A stretch of DNA of 64,000 nt from Alloprevotella tannerae ATCC 51259 (GCF_000159995.1 NZ_GG700642.1:1010242-1074241), one strand, 5' to 3'. Shown: positions 1-10,096, numbered from the stretch's first letter. Notes: a model not told the origin generated them from the letters alone. Program-made: numbers and translations.

Positions 1-157
<157 letters not shown>

Positions 158-240
158 TTATGTGAGTTTAATTATCTCATTATTTTTACTCTATGCTGAA
201 GAATTAATCTCATCACTAGGATTTTTCCTTCTATGCACCG

Positions 241-268
241 CAAAAGTACAAAATAGTTTTTATTTTTG
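241..268. promoter_or_regulatory. Divergent -7 boxes for gap and mscL
   Basis: Two Bacteroidota-type -7 elements lie 12 bp apart on opposite strands: TACTTTTG on the minus strand (241-248) facing gap, and TATTTTTG on the plus strand (261-268) facing mscL. The -33 position of each would fall on or close to the other's -7 box, and neither has a good TTTG. Promoter assignment is inferred from the motif only. Confidence 0.5.
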
Positions 269-299
269 CATTGTAAGAAAGAAAAATATCTTTTTAGTT

Positions 300-725
300 A
301 TGCGAAATTCTAAGTTTTTACAGGAGTTCAAAGCCTTTGCAGTTAAAGGCAATGCTGTAGATATGGCTGTCGGCGTTATTATAGGTGGTGCCTTTGGCAA
401 GATTGTGACATCGATTGTCGAAGATCTTATAATGCCCCCTATCGGATGGTTGATAGGCGGCGCTAATTTCTCGGAATTAAAGGTGACTTTACCAGCTACG
501 GAAGTTGCGGGGCAAGTAATGTCTCCGGCAACGATTAATTATGGTAACTTTCTCCAGACCTTATTGAATTTTATCATCATAACGTTCTGCGTATTCTTGA
601 TGGTTAAAATGATGATGCGCCTTTCCAAGTCAAAGGAGGATGAAGCTTCTGTTGCTCCAGAACCTTCAAATGAAGAAAAATTGCTTGCAGAGATTAGAGA
701 TTTGATGAAAGAAAGGAAGCAATAG
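300..725 (+). CDS. mscL: Large-conductance mechanosensitive channel MscL
   Basis: Inner-membrane homopentameric channel that opens under membrane tension and releases solutes during hypo-osmotic shock. The 141-residue protein has the family layout: a short amphipathic N-terminus ([20 protein letters not shown]), a first membrane helix at about residues 17-45, a periplasmic loop, a second helix at about 82-104 ([15 protein letters not shown]), and a charged C-terminal helical bundle ending KERKQ. The ATG at 300 is chosen because it gives the usual MscL N-terminus and sits 32 nt after a -7 box; upstream in-frame codons are not MscL-like. A hairpin about 140 nt downstream may end the transcript. 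Confidence 0.96.
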   Translation: MRNSKFLQEFKAFAVKGNAVDMAVGVIIGGAFGKIVTSIVEDLIMPPIGWLIGGANFSELKVTLPATEVAGQVMSPATINYGNFLQTLLNFIIITFCVFLMVKMMMRLSKSKEDEASVAPEPSNEEKLLAEIRDLMKERKQ

Positions 726-862
726 GTGATAGTACTCAAGTGAGGTGTTGCACTTTTTGTGGTGATAACTCATTTGCTTAAGGTTTTCCCAGCTTGCGCT
801 TTACTTATCGCTTAAGTGTCCTTTATCCTTTTGCTGTCTTTGTAAAAGGCGAAATAATAGAA

Positions 863-902
863 AAGGCCGGAATCAAAAAAAAGAGGTTCCGGCCTTCATT
901 TT
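863..902 (+). terminator. Rho-independent terminator-like hairpin
   Basis: A perfect 10-bp stem (AAGGCCGGAA at 863-872 with TTCCGGCCTT at 887-896) is followed by CATTTTT. It sits between mscL and the bamD promoter, so it probably ends mscL transcription. The rest of the 726-1037 gap contains only this hairpin and the bamD promoter. Confidence 0.65.
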
Positions 903-981
903 TCTGGTGATTATAGTGATCTATACTTATTGTGAGGAAGGTGTTACAATCCGCATACAAGTTTGAAATGCACTTTAAAAA

Positions 982-1013
982 TTTGCCCAAATCAGGGAAC
1001 TTGCTTAAATTTG
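982..1013 (+). promoter_or_regulatory. Bacteroidota-type promoter for bamD operon
   Basis: TTTG at 982-985, a 20-nt spacer, and TAAATTTG at 1006-1013 match the TTTG/TAnnTTTG consensus of the Bacteroidota primary sigma factor. Expected transcription start is near 1020, about 18 nt before the bamD ATG. Confidence 0.65.
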
Positions 1014-1037
1014 CCCCCAAATTGTAAAAATAGAAAT

Positions 1038-1880
1038 ATGCGCAACTTTATTCTAACTATAGCGGCTTTGGGGTGTTTTCTTTTTGCCTCGTGCGGCGAT
1101 TATGACAAAGTGGATAAAACGCCTGATTATACTTATAAGTATGAAGCTGCAAAGCAGTATTTTGCACAAGGATACTATAATCGTTCTGCGCAGACCTTAC
1201 AACAAGTTATTTCTGTATTCAAAGGCACTGAAGCCGGTGAAGAGTCTCTTTTCCTTTTGGGTATGGCGAATTTGAATGCACGCAATTATGATGCGGCGGC
1301 TACTTATTTAAGACGTTATTATCAGTCTTATCCAAAAGGTTTGTATACAGAAGCAGCTCGCTACTATACGGGGATGGCGCTCTATTTATCTACACCTGAG
1401 CCGAAATTAGATCAATCAGCCACGTATGAAGCTGTTACTGAATTTCAAAACTTTATAGAAACGTTTCCGACGAGTATATTTCGTTCGCAAGCACAAGATA
1501 GAATCTTTGAATTGCAGGATAAATTGGTGGAAAAGGAATATCTTTCTGCCAAATTGTATTACGACTTGGGGGATTATTTCTTAAATGGAGGTAACGGGAA
1601 TTATCAAGCTTGTATAGTTACATCGGAGAATGCGATTAAGGATTTTCCTTATACAAAGCGACGCGAAGATTTTGCCTATCTCATATTAAAGGCAAAGTAT
1701 GAATATGCAAAGCATAGTGTGCCCGAAAAGCAGACAGAGCGCTACAATGACGCAGTAGACGAATATTATGGATTTCAAAGTGAATTTCCGGAATCCAAAT
1801 ATATGAAGGAGGCAAAGGATATGATCAATAAAATCCCGAAGTCCTTCTATAAACCGGAAGTGAACGATTCAATAAAATAA
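1038..1880 (+). CDS. bamD: Outer membrane assembly lipoprotein BamD
   Basis: Essential lipoprotein of the BAM complex, which folds beta-barrel proteins into the outer membrane; anchored in the inner leaflet of the outer membrane and facing the periplasm. The 280-residue protein has a lipoprotein signal (MRNFILTIAALGCFLFASC) with the lipid-modified Cys at residue 19. Tetratricopeptide-type helical pairs follow, with typical motifs AAKQYFAQGYYNRSAQTL, YLRRYYQSYPKG and FQNFIETFPTS. The ATG at 1038 is chosen over an upstream ATG at 963 because it begins the signal peptide and lies downstream of the promoter. It heads a likely operon with rpoZ, DUF4293, ssb and the PPTase. Confidence 0.93.
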   Translation: MRNFILTIAALGCFLFASCGDYDKVDKTPDYTYKYEAAKQYFAQGYYNRSAQTLQQVISVFKGTEAGEESLFLLGMANLNARNYDAAATYLRRYYQSYPKGLYTEAARYYTGMALYLSTPEPKLDQSATYEAVTEFQNFIETFPTSIFRSQAQDRIFELQDKLVEKEYLSAKLYYDLGDYFLNGGNGNYQACIVTSENAIKDFPYTKRREDFAYLILKAKYEYAKHSVPEKQTERYNDAVDEYYGFQSEFPESKYMKEAKDMINKIPKSFYKPEVNDSIK

Positions 1881-1885
1881 AGCAT

Positions 1886-2227
1886 ATGGAATATAAGAAA
1901 AGCAAAGCCCCTCTCAACACAACTACGCATAACGTTATAGATTTTGGCAAAGGTACAGGCAATGTCTATGAGAGTGTTGTGATTATGTCTAAGCGGGCAA
2001 ATCAGATTTCAACTCAAATGAAAGAAGATCTGAATAGGAAGTTGAAAGAGTTTGCTTCTGCTAATGATAATTTAGAAGAAACATTTGAGAATCGTGAACA
2101 AATAGAAATTTCTCGCTATTATGAGAAATTGCCTAAGCCAACTTTAATTGCGATTGACGATTTCTTACATGATAAAGTCTATTATCGTAATCCAACGAAA
2201 GAGAAAGACAAGATAGATTTTGAATAA
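1886..2227 (+). CDS. rpoZ: RNA polymerase omega (Rpb6-like) subunit
   Basis: Small RNA polymerase subunit that helps assemble and stabilise the beta-prime subunit. The 113-residue protein has the Bacteroidota form of omega: an N-terminal segment (MEYKKSKAPLNTTTHNVIDF), then NVYESVVIMSKRANQISTQMK at about residues 27-47, which is the conserved omega/Rpb6 helix pair, and a lysine- and acid-rich C-terminus (KPTLIAIDDFLHDKVYYRNP). It starts 5 nt after bamD, an arrangement seen in other Bacteroidota, and its stop codon overlaps the next start. Confidence 0.9.
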   Translation: MEYKKSKAPLNTTTHNVIDFGKGTGNVYESVVIMSKRANQISTQMKEDLNRKLKEFASANDNLEETFENREQIEISRYYEKLPKPTLIAIDDFLHDKVYYRNPTKEKDKIDFE

Positions 2228-2694
2228 TGATACAGCGCCTTCAGAGTGTTTACCTGCTTTTAGCAGGAATTATTGCTACATTATTGTTGTTTATTCCTTT
2301 GGCGAGATTTAATGTGAGTGGGCAAGGCTATTTTTCTTTGTCCTCTTTAGGGATAGATAGTATAAATGTAGCTCCGATAGGTGGTACAATTAGTTATTTG
2401 TGGATTATTGCGTTGTGTACTGTGCTTGTTGCTATATGTTCATTCTGCAGTATTTTCCTTTTTAAACACAGAATGTTGCAGCTTAAATTGACGAGGTGGG
2501 CTATAACATTTGAAGTTACTTATTGTCTGACCTATGCTCTTCAATGTTATAATTTTCAATCCAACACTACATCGCACTTTGCGTTTACGTTAGGCACTGT
2601 ATTACCTTCTGTGATCTTTATTTTTTTATGGCTTGCAGCACGTGCCATTAAGAAGGATGAAGAGTTGGTGCGTGCAGCCAATCGTATTCGCTGA
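2227..2694 (+). CDS. DUF4293 family membrane protein
   Basis: Integral membrane protein of unknown function, 155 residues. The N-terminus MIQRLQSVYLLLAGIIATLLLFIPLARF is characteristic of DUF4293. Four hydrophobic segments are visible (about residues 8-28, 54-80, 92-108, 117-138), with a positively charged tail (AIKKDEELVRAANRIR). The start overlaps the rpoZ stop by one base, implying translational coupling. DUF4293 genes often sit near omega and bamD in this phylum; no activity is known to me. Confidence 0.85.
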   Translation: MIQRLQSVYLLLAGIIATLLLFIPLARFNVSGQGYFSLSSLGIDSINVAPIGGTISYLWIIALCTVLVAICSFCSIFLFKHRMLQLKLTRWAITFEVTYCLTYALQCYNFQSNTTSHFAFTLGTVLPSVIFIFLWLAARAIKKDEELVRAANRIR

Positions 2695-2737
2695 TAAATT
2701 GCTTATGCTCCAACTCATATCTTAGCTAAAAGAGTCT

Positions 2738-3142
2738 ATGTCTCTCAATAAAGTAATGCTCATAGGTAATGTGGGGCGTGAGCCTGATATACACTATGTC
2801 AACAATGGGATTTGTACAGCGAGTTTATCTTTGGCTACGTCAACGCCTGGTTATACTTTGTCAAGTGGGACACAGATTCCGGAACGCACGGAATGGCATC
2901 GTATTTTGCTCTGGCGACGAATGGCTGAGATTGTAGAAAAGTATGTCCATAAAGGAGACAAAATCTATATAGAAGGCGAACTTCGAACACGCAACTATAC
3001 AGATAAAAAAGGAGTTACACGTTACGTTACAGAGATATGGGCAGAGAAGTTAGAGCTACTCACGCCAAAAACCACTCGGCGAAATACAACTGAATCTTCT
3101 ATAGATGCCGCGAATATTGATTCCAACCAGCCCCCTTTTTGA
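2738..3142 (+). CDS. ssb: Single-stranded DNA-binding protein
   Basis: Binds single-stranded DNA in replication, recombination and repair and recruits partners through its acidic C-terminal tip. The 134-residue protein starts MSLNKVMLIGNVGREPDIHY and continues through the OB-fold (about residues 1-108) with the family motif EWHRILLWRRMAEIVEKYVHKGDKIYIEGELRTRNY. A short linker leads to the tip DSNQPPF, a normal SSB tail. Its last 38 bases overlap the start of the next gene if that gene uses its upstream ATG. Confidence 0.95.
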   Translation: MSLNKVMLIGNVGREPDIHYVNNGICTASLSLATSTPGYTLSSGTQIPERTEWHRILLWRRMAEIVEKYVHKGDKIYIEGELRTRNYTDKKGVTRYVTEIWAEKLELLTPKTTRRNTTESSIDAANIDSNQPPF

Positions 3143-3731
3143 AGGGGTGATAGACTTCTTTTTTTGGGAGATTACAGAGACGGTAGAGGATTTGTTGGCA
3201 CTTTTTGCGCATCCCGACTATATGAGAAAGGGACTCAAAGACTTTTCAAGTAACATCACACGTCAGAAGGAATGGTTAGCTACACGTTTATTGCTAAAAG
3301 AGGCCTTAGGAGATGATGTGAAGATTTCGTATACAGTATCCGGACGTCCTTTTCTTATAGGTTCAACTCAACATATTAGTATTAGTCACACTCGCCAATA
3401 TGTATTATTGGCTTTGGCACAAGGTCCATTTGGAGTTGATATTGAAGTTTGGGGTTCGCGTGCCTTACGATTACAGCAGAAGTTCTTGTCGCCTGACGAA
3501 GCCTCCTTACTTCATTCTATAGAAGCAGATAAAATAGCCGTAAGGCTGTGGAGTGCAAAAGAAAGTTGTTATAAATACTTAGATATACCTGGACTTTCTC
3601 TCAAGAATGATATCTTTTTAGCTCAATATGATGCTCAGCTTGAAGCCCACATTACAAGTATAAATAACGCAGTACCTATTTATTATCAAGATTTTCCTTC
3701 TTTTGTTCTCACTTGGACGAGTCCTGAATAA
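3105..3731 (+). CDS. 4'-phosphopantetheinyl transferase superfamily protein
   Basis: Transfers phosphopantetheine from CoA to a carrier-protein serine, activating acyl or peptidyl carrier proteins. The 208-residue Sfp-like protein has ISHTRQYVLLALAQGPFGVDIEVWG at about residues 93-117, containing the magnesium-binding D-x-E of the GVDIE motif, and RLWSAKESCYKYL at about 147-159, the second signature (W-x-x-KE). Two starts are possible: ATG 3105, overlapping ssb by 38 bp, or GTG 3147 just after the ssb stop. The conserved WEITE region begins after both, so the start is undecided. Last gene of the bamD group. Confidence 0.85.
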   Translation: MPRILIPTSPLFEGVIDFFFWEITETVEDLLALFAHPDYMRKGLKDFSSNITRQKEWLATRLLLKEALGDDVKISYTVSGRPFLIGSTQHISISHTRQYVLLALAQGPFGVDIEVWGSRALRLQQKFLSPDEASLLHSIEADKIAVRLWSAKESCYKYLDIPGLSLKNDIFLAQYDAQLEAHITSINNAVPIYYQDFPSFVLTWTSPE

Positions 3732-3809
3732 GATAGAGAAAATCGAAATCTTTCTGTTTACTTGTGCAAACAGAATAACCTAAGAGTTTCTATGTCTTTA
3801 TTGGAACTC

Positions 3810-3849
3810 CTCAAAAGTTTTTTGACGAAAAGTACTATCATTTTTTCGA
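3810..3849. repeat. Partial, decayed 22-bp-period element
   Basis: One recognisable unit, GTACTATCATTTTTTCGA at 3832-3849, is flanked on both sides by AAAA linkers and preceded at 22-bp spacing by a degenerate unit at 3810-3827. It matches units of the element at 24068. It lies just upstream of the decayed IS982 remnant. Confidence 0.4.
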
Positions 3850-3908
3850 AAAAAAGAATATTGCTAAAGATTAGACTCTGAGTAAAAACCAATGTCACCT
3901 TCCTATAA

Positions 3909-4435
3909 TGGTATAATGGCAATGGAAAACGTTGCAGAAATCGTAAGGGAAGGCTTTCAGAAAGTGAAATCATGTCGATCCTTGTGTGCTATCACTTCAA
4001 TACATATCGTAATTTCAAGGAGTATTATCAGAACTGTATCCATGGGTAGCTCAAGCATGAATTCCCTGCTGCCGTCTCCTATAACCATTTTGTAGAACTT
4101 ACACACAGTGTGTTCTTCAAGATGATGTTGTTCATGAAGATCCATGCCTTCGGAAAGTATACGGGTATAACATTCCTTGACAGCACGATGGTTCCTGTAT
4201 GTTACAATGTGCGACGGTATTTCAACAAGGTCTTTGCCGGTCTTGCCAGGAACGGCAAGGGTACTATGGGCTGGTGCCATGGATTCAAGCTGCATCTACT
4301 TTGCAATGATTCCGGAGAAGTGTTGACATTCAGTCTTACATGGGCAAACGTAGATGACAAGGATAGTTGAGTATGGACTGTATTTGCAAAGGTACTCTAT
4401 GGAAAGGTATTTGCTAACAGAGGATATATAAAATT
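3909..4435 (+). pseudogene. Decayed IS982-family transposase
   Basis: One plus-strand frame reads as an IS982-type DDE transposase: NRKGRLSESEIMSILVCYHF, then the EFPAAVSYNHFVEL region, then FLDSTMVPVCYN with the first catalytic Asp, then GLARNGKGTMGWCHGFKLHL and ANVDDKDS. It is broken by an in-frame TAG at 4047-4049 and TGA at 4368-4370. It resumes as VWTVFAKVLYGKVFANRGYIKLLL and is cut at 4435 by the IS4-type element. No convincing C-terminal part appears beyond that element. It cannot make an active transposase. Confidence 0.85.
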
Positions 4436-4530
4436 ATTGCTGTCCGATAAACGTCAAAAAGAGTAGGAAAGACCGCCTCAATCGCTGAAACAATGCGGTT
4501 GAGGTTCTCTTTTTGGCATTCCAAGCCCCC

Positions 4531-5769
4531 CTAATCAAAAAGCGAAGGCATTTGAGGGCTTTCGGCCGCTTCTTTCAGGCATGCTTCCCAATCTTTTTCG
4601 GGATGATTAAAGAGGCTGTAGAAATCCACATAGTACATCAGTGTTATCCTGACCATTGTGGCCAACCCCGAAAAGCTCCAAGAGCGTATGAGCCTCCTCC
4701 GCATTATCATGAGCAGCAGGTTGGCGATCAACGTTACCCAAATCTGTATCTTGATGGCATTGGCACTCTCTCCATAGAAGTATTTGAGTGGAAAGTTCTG
4801 CTTTATCTGCTTGAACAACAACTCTATGGCCCATCTTTTGTGGTAGATATCCATGATTTCGAGCGGGTCCGAGGTCATGTCGTTAGTCAGGAGGGAGATG
4901 AGTTTGCGCTTCTGAACATCGACATAAGTGACGATGCGTGCGTGATGGACAATGCTGGAACCGCCCTTGAGTTTCTTTCGGAAAGTAACCCGTTGTACAC
5001 GAACCTGCATCACCCCTTCCGGCGTTTGACACATGACGTCCTCCTCTATCGTGTATTGCAGGTTTTTCTTCATCTTCGTGACATAGACGACGCCGCGCTC
5101 CGTCATTTGCTGAAACTTCGCATAGTCAATGTAGGCACGATCCATGGCAATGATATCCCCCCTGTTCAACGTGGCCGGCAAGAGCATAAAAGAGTCATTG
5201 GTGGCTGTGGAAGTGAAGCGGATGTCCGATGGAACTCCCTCGTTGGCTTGGATTATACTGTGCACTTTGATACCCCCTTTCTTTTTACCTGTTTTGGGAT
5301 GTCTGCCCACGCCTTTGAAGAGCAGGTTGGAGAAGAGGGTAATCGTTGTGGAGTCGATTATCTTCAGCCGTTTCATCCATTTCGGTTCATTTTTTCTTGT
5401 GCACAGCCGGCTGTCCGAAGAAAGAAGATGACGATGCTTGGCGTATAAATCCCTATAAACGGCCTCAAAGACCGCCTCCGAACGCCTTTTGTTTCCATCC
5501 GCCAAAGTGCTCCTTGAAGTCATCATGAAGATGCCGAGATGGCGCAGCTTACAGGCCTCGGCCTGAAGGGACGCGGTGATTTCACGTAGAGAGTCGAAAC
5601 GCATGATGACGGCATAAAGCATCACAAGCAGATGAGTCCAAGCGTCAAAGCTCTTGACATAGCGTTCTGCGCCCTGTTCGCTGCTTATGCGGAGGATTTC
5701 GGACTTGTTCAACAATTTTATGATCTGAGAATAGAGCGGCTGTCCGCTAAAATGTGTACTTTTACCCAT
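4531..5769 (-). CDS. IS4-family DDE transposase (DUF4372 type)
   Basis: Cut-and-paste transposase of the element at 4436-5900, about 412 residues. The N-terminal DUF4372-like region opens MGKSTHFSGQPLYSQIIKLL. The RNase H-like catalytic core follows, with IIDSTTITLFS (first Asp), IAMDRAYIDY (second Asp) and YHKRWAIELLFKQIK, which is the IS4 Y-x2-R-x3-E-x6-K signature supplying the catalytic Glu. The ATG at 5769 gives the typical family start; an in-frame ATG 36 nt upstream is less likely. No frameshift or stop is visible, so it is probably active or recently active. Confidence 0.93.
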   Translation of the reverse strand: MGKSTHFSGQPLYSQIIKLLNKSEILRISSEQGAERYVKSFDAWTHLLVMLYAVIMRFDSLREITASLQAEACKLRHLGIFMMTSRSTLADGNKRRSEAVFEAVYRDLYAKHRHLLSSDSRLCTRKNEPKWMKRLKIIDSTTITLFSNLLFKGVGRHPKTGKKKGGIKVHSIIQANEGVPSDIRFTSTATNDSFMLLPATLNRGDIIAMDRAYIDYAKFQQMTERGVVYVTKMKKNLQYTIEEDVMCQTPEGVMQVRVQRVTFRKKLKGGSSIVHHARIVTYVDVQKRKLISLLTNDMTSDPLEIMDIYHKRWAIELLFKQIKQNFPLKYFYGESANAIKIQIWVTLIANLLLMIMRRRLIRSWSFSGLATMVRITLMYYVDFYSLFNHPEKDWEACLKEAAESPQMPSLFD

Positions 5770-5806
5770 GGTTAAATGTTTTTTTGTCGAATACAAATTA
5801 ACCATT

Positions 5807-5839
5807 AAGGGCTGACTTTACAAAACGAAATCAGCCCTT
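5807..5839. other. Hairpin upstream of the IS4 transposase
   Basis: AAGGGCTGA at 5807-5815 pairs with TCAGCCCTT at 5831-5839. It lies between the right end of the element and the transposase start, and could block transcription reading into the transposase gene from outside. This role is inferred. Confidence 0.5.
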
Positions 5840-5900
5840 TACTTTTTGCCCTCTCCAAAAGAACGGCATATCAATCAAAAAACTTTTATCGGACAGCAAT

Positions 5901-6170
5901 ATTACATTATAAAGGCCTTATGGACGCATCTGCAATATTCCTCACGTCATACTTCATGGTTTGCCTCGATCAGCTGAGCTTTTGAATCCTACAAACAACA
6001 GTATAATAATAAGGGTAAGTTTCCCGTTCACTCAATAAATAATAAGGCTGTGCGCACGGTCAAGTAGCTCTTTTCATAGGATTGGACTTAAGCTCTATAT
6101 GCTAAAGAGGCGTGAATATACATACAATCAAATAGGTTAAAAGCGAAATACAAAGAGAACTATAGGTTTG
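5901..6170. other. Non-coding flank of the IS, no gene seen
   Basis: About 270 bases between the IS4-type element and the eno terminator. All frames are interrupted. A short stretch reading LQYSSRHTSWFASI may be a trace of an IS982 C-terminus (compare S-R-H in that family), but this is too short to rely on. Confidence 0.4.
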
Positions 6171-6228
6171 AAAAGAAAAAGAGCAAGGCAAAAGTATCTA
6201 TTGAAAGACCTCTTCCGCCTTGCTCTTT
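6171..6228 (-). terminator. Terminator of eno
   Basis: A perfect 12-bp stem (AAAGAGCAAGGC 6178-6189 with GCCTTGCTCTTT 6217-6228) has a 27-base loop and, on the minus strand, is followed by a run of T. It begins about 26 bases past the eno stop. Confidence 0.75.
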
Positions 6229-6253
6229 AGTGTGATATTTAAATCAAATATAG

Positions 6254-7630
<1,377 letters not shown>

Positions 7631-7747
7631 TCAACAACGACTGAAATCTGCTTACATTTTATGTATTTCGAGATGTTTTGTAATACAAACCTTTCAATGT
7701 GAGCACAAACAGGCGCAACTATTACTCAAAACAAACAACGACAGACC

Positions 7748-9658
7748 CTACTTTTTATCCTGATGAATCGGCCTACACATACGATATTGCGCCCAGACGA
7801 CATTTGCAATACAAAGCAAAGCCACGCCGGTATCAGCAAAAACGGCCAGCCAAAGCGTAACATACCCGAAAGCCCCGAGTATCAGAACGATCAACTTTGC
7901 CCCTAATGCCAACATTATATTCAATATAGCCAAACGCCTCGTTTGGCGCCCCAATTGAATTGCTTCTGCAACTTTTGAGGGCTTATCAGAACGAATAACG
8001 ACGTCTGCCGTCTCAATAGCTGCGTCACTACCACTGCCACCCATTGCTATACCGAGATCACTTAAAGCCAAGACCGGAGCATCATTAATACCATCGCCAA
8101 CAAAGACTGTCTGGCTGTCGGTCGTCTTCTTAAATCGGGTCATATAATCGGCCTTTCCCTCCGGCAACAAAGCGCCGGCACATACATCAGCCTGTAAAGC
8201 TTTTCCTAAACGGACGACAATACTCTCTTTATCTCCGGATAAGATTCCAATCGTTTTGATACCCAATCTGCGCAAGGCTTGAATGCCACTTTTTGCATCT
8301 TCTTTTGGTTTATCAGCTAATGCAATGTAACCCAAATAAACATCATCTACAGCCACAAAAACCTGCGTAAAATCTTCACTCACCTCCCCTACCGGCACAT
8401 CAACAAAACGGGCGTTGCCAACCTTATAAATATGCCCATCTACATCAGCACGCAAGCCCAACCCGGCTGATTCTTCAATGGCCGCCATTGGAGTAAACGT
8501 CAATCGTTCTTGTAAATAATTAGTAATGGCACGCGCTATCGGATGCGTTGATTTTGCTTCCATTCCGCCAACTATTGCCAAGACGGCCTCATCTTCTATA
8601 GTTACCTTATCTACTTCAAATTTTCCAATAGTAAGTGTACCCGTTTTATCGAAAATCACTGCTTTTATCTTCGTAATAGCATCCAAATAATTCCCCCCCT
8701 TAAAGAGTATGCCTCGCTTTGACGAAGCACCGATACCAGCATAATAGCTTAGCGGGATACTTACCACAAGCGCACAAGGACAAGATATCACTAAGAAAAT
8801 ACAAGCACGATACAAGTAATCCTCAAACGCTGCATTATTCAACAACAAAGGAGGCAGTAGCGCCACGAAAAATGCTAATAGAATAACGATGGGTGTATAA
8901 ATCTTGGCAAAACGACGAATAAAGCGTTCAGCCGGTGCCTTTCTGCTATTGGCTTCGTTCACCAATTTCAAAATTCGCTCCAAAGCACTCTCCTGAACAG
9001 GCCGAAGCACATTTAACCTCACCGTCGTTCCATTAGGAATCATCCCGGCCAACACTTCTTCTCCTTTATTAATAGTACGTGGCTCACTTTCACCAGTCAG
9101 CGCGGCAGTATCAAAAGTGGCGACGTCGTTAATTAGAGTACCGTCTAATGAAATACGCTCACCGGAAACCACTTCAATAACAGCCCCAACTTCTACTTCC
9201 TGCGGCGTAATTCTAGAAATTTCATCCTCACGAACAAGCGTCACCATATCCGGCCGCAAATCAACTAAAGATTTTATACTATTTCTAGCTTTATCTGCCG
9301 CACGCTCTTGAAACCACTCGCCAATAGCATAAAACAACATCACGCCGACAGCTTCAGGATATTCACCAATGTAAAAGGCTCCTACAGTGGCAATAATCAT
9401 AAGCAGAAACTCGTTGAATATTTCCTTTTCTAAAATCTCATGCCAAGCCTCTTTCAGAATTGGCAGCCCTACCGGCAAAAAGGACACGCCATAATATATA
9501 AGACGAAGACCGGAAGGAATAAGCAAAAAATGGTCTAAGACCAGACCAACAATCAGTAAAGCAGCCGACAATAAAGGGAAAAGCAGACCGCTATGTCCAT
9601 GCCCTCCTTGCTCTCCACAAGTATGATGGTGATGATGACAACTACAAGTTTCGCACAT
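7748..9658 (-). CDS. Heavy-metal P-type ATPase (Zn/Cd/Pb type)
   Basis: Membrane ATPase exporting soft or divalent metal ions. The 636-residue protein begins with a short Cys/His-rich tail (MCETCSCHHHHHTCGEQGG...HGH) in place of a folded HMA domain, probably for metal capture. Membrane helices follow, then the actuator motif LTGESEP (about 188-194) and the CPC ion-binding motif in ISCPCALVVS (293-295). The phosphorylation site is DKTGTLT with Asp 337; an HP motif (STHPIARA) and GDGINDAP follow. The CPC and His/Cys tail suggest Zn/Cd/Pb rather than copper. An in-frame ATG exists at 9730, but 9658 follows the promoter. A palindrome at the promoter suggests metal-responsive repression. Confidence 0.93.
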   Translation of the reverse strand: MCETCSCHHHHHTCGEQGGHGHSGLLFPLLSAALLIVGLVLDHFLLIPSGLRLIYYGVSFLPVGLPILKEAWHEILEKEIFNEFLLMIIATVGAFYIGEYPEAVGVMLFYAIGEWFQERAADKARNSIKSLVDLRPDMVTLVREDEISRITPQEVEVGAVIEVVSGERISLDGTLINDVATFDTAALTGESEPRTINKGEEVLAGMIPNGTTVRLNVLRPVQESALERILKLVNEANSRKAPAERFIRRFAKIYTPIVILLAFFVALLPPLLLNNAAFEDYLYRACIFLVISCPCALVVSIPLSYYAGIGASSKRGILFKGGNYLDAITKIKAVIFDKTGTLTIGKFEVDKVTIEDEAVLAIVGGMEAKSTHPIARAITNYLQERLTFTPMAAIEESAGLGLRADVDGHIYKVGNARFVDVPVGEVSEDFTQVFVAVDDVYLGYIALADKPKEDAKSGIQALRRLGIKTIGILSGDKESIVVRLGKALQADVCAGALLPEGKADYMTRFKKTTDSQTVFVGDGINDAPVLALSDLGIAMGGSGSDAAIETADVVIRSDKPSKVAEAIQLGRQTRRLAILNIMLALGAKLIVLILGAFGYVTLWLAVFADTGVALLCIANVVWAQYRMCRPIHQDKK

Positions 9659-9675
9659 AACTATTGATTTTGTTG

Positions 9676-9710
9676 CAAAATTACGGAAAAGTTTATGCAA
9701 CTTAGTTGCA
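9676..9710 (-). promoter_or_regulatory. Promoter and palindromic operator of the metal ATPase
   Basis: TAATTTTG (-7 box, minus strand, 9676-9683) lies 17 nt before the ATPase ATG. A perfect 15-bp inverted repeat TGCAACTTAGTTGCA (9696-9710) covers the place where the -33 contact should be. This is the arrangement of a repressor operator, and a metalloregulator is the natural guess. No regulator gene is adjacent. Confidence 0.55.
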
Positions 9711-10012
9711 AATATTTCCACCCTCTCCATATATAGGTTACGCCTAACGCTACAGCGTCATATTCTACTTTTATTCTCTACTGAATATAGAGATAGCGCT
9801 CACCTATATCCCGCCTTACCCTCTCTGTTTATAATACTATTATGCAACGGACAACTTAAGGCATTTTGAAGAGCATACGTTTGTCACCCTTTCCCATACA
9901 TTGTACAAAAGAACTCGACAATGCTCGCTTCTAATAGATTTTGAATTTCTGATGCAACGACATTATGGAGATAAGACCTCAACTCAGCATTCACCCATCG
10001 CATTTCGCCAAA
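9711..10012. other. Intergenic stretch without visible gene
   Basis: About 300 bases upstream of the metal ATPase, with frequent stops in all frames. No RNA gene, terminator or strong promoter is recognised. It leads into the four-unit palindrome array at 10013. Confidence 0.4.
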
Positions 10013-10096
10013 TTTCTTTCGTGAGCGTAGCTTTGTACTATCGTGATGGGACGACTGTACTCTCGTGAGGGGAGAATCATACCCTCACGAAGGAAC
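10013..10096. repeat. 84-bp element of four 22-bp-spaced near-palindromes (copy 1)
   Basis: Four 18-bp units with centres at 10021, 10043, 10065 and 10087, exactly 22 bp apart, are separated by 4-bp linkers. Example units are GTAC-TATC-GT-GATG-GGAC (10035-10052) and GTAC-TCTC-GT-GAGG-GGAG (10057-10074). The first three centres read GT and the fourth AC, so the last unit is inverted. It sits in the divergent gap between the metal ATPase and the small secreted protein. Confidence 0.8.

Larger units (their letters stand above)
4436..5900 (-). mobile_element. IS4-family insertion sequence, apparently complete
   Basis: A 1465-bp element bounded by inverted repeats ATTGCTGTCCGATAAA (4436-4451) and its complement (5885-5900), perfect over 16 bp. 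It is flanked by a possible 3-bp target duplication ATT (4433-4435 and 5901-5903). It carries one transposase gene on the minus strand, with a hairpin before it (5807-5815 with 5831-5839) and another after it (4476-4485 with 4495-4504). It interrupts an older IS982 remnant, so it arrived later. Base composition is more GC-rich than its surroundings. Confidence 0.9.

Noticed and set aside
4513-5448. Long plus-strand open frame inside the IS4-type element
   Set aside because: It is antisense to the transposase, which carries all DDE motifs; composition is a shadow of that gene.
10013-10096. Possible CRISPR array in the 22-bp repeats (also at 17042, 33649, 52382, 60603)
   Set aside because: Units are imperfect, spacers are only 4 bp, each array stops at four units and no cas genes are nearby.
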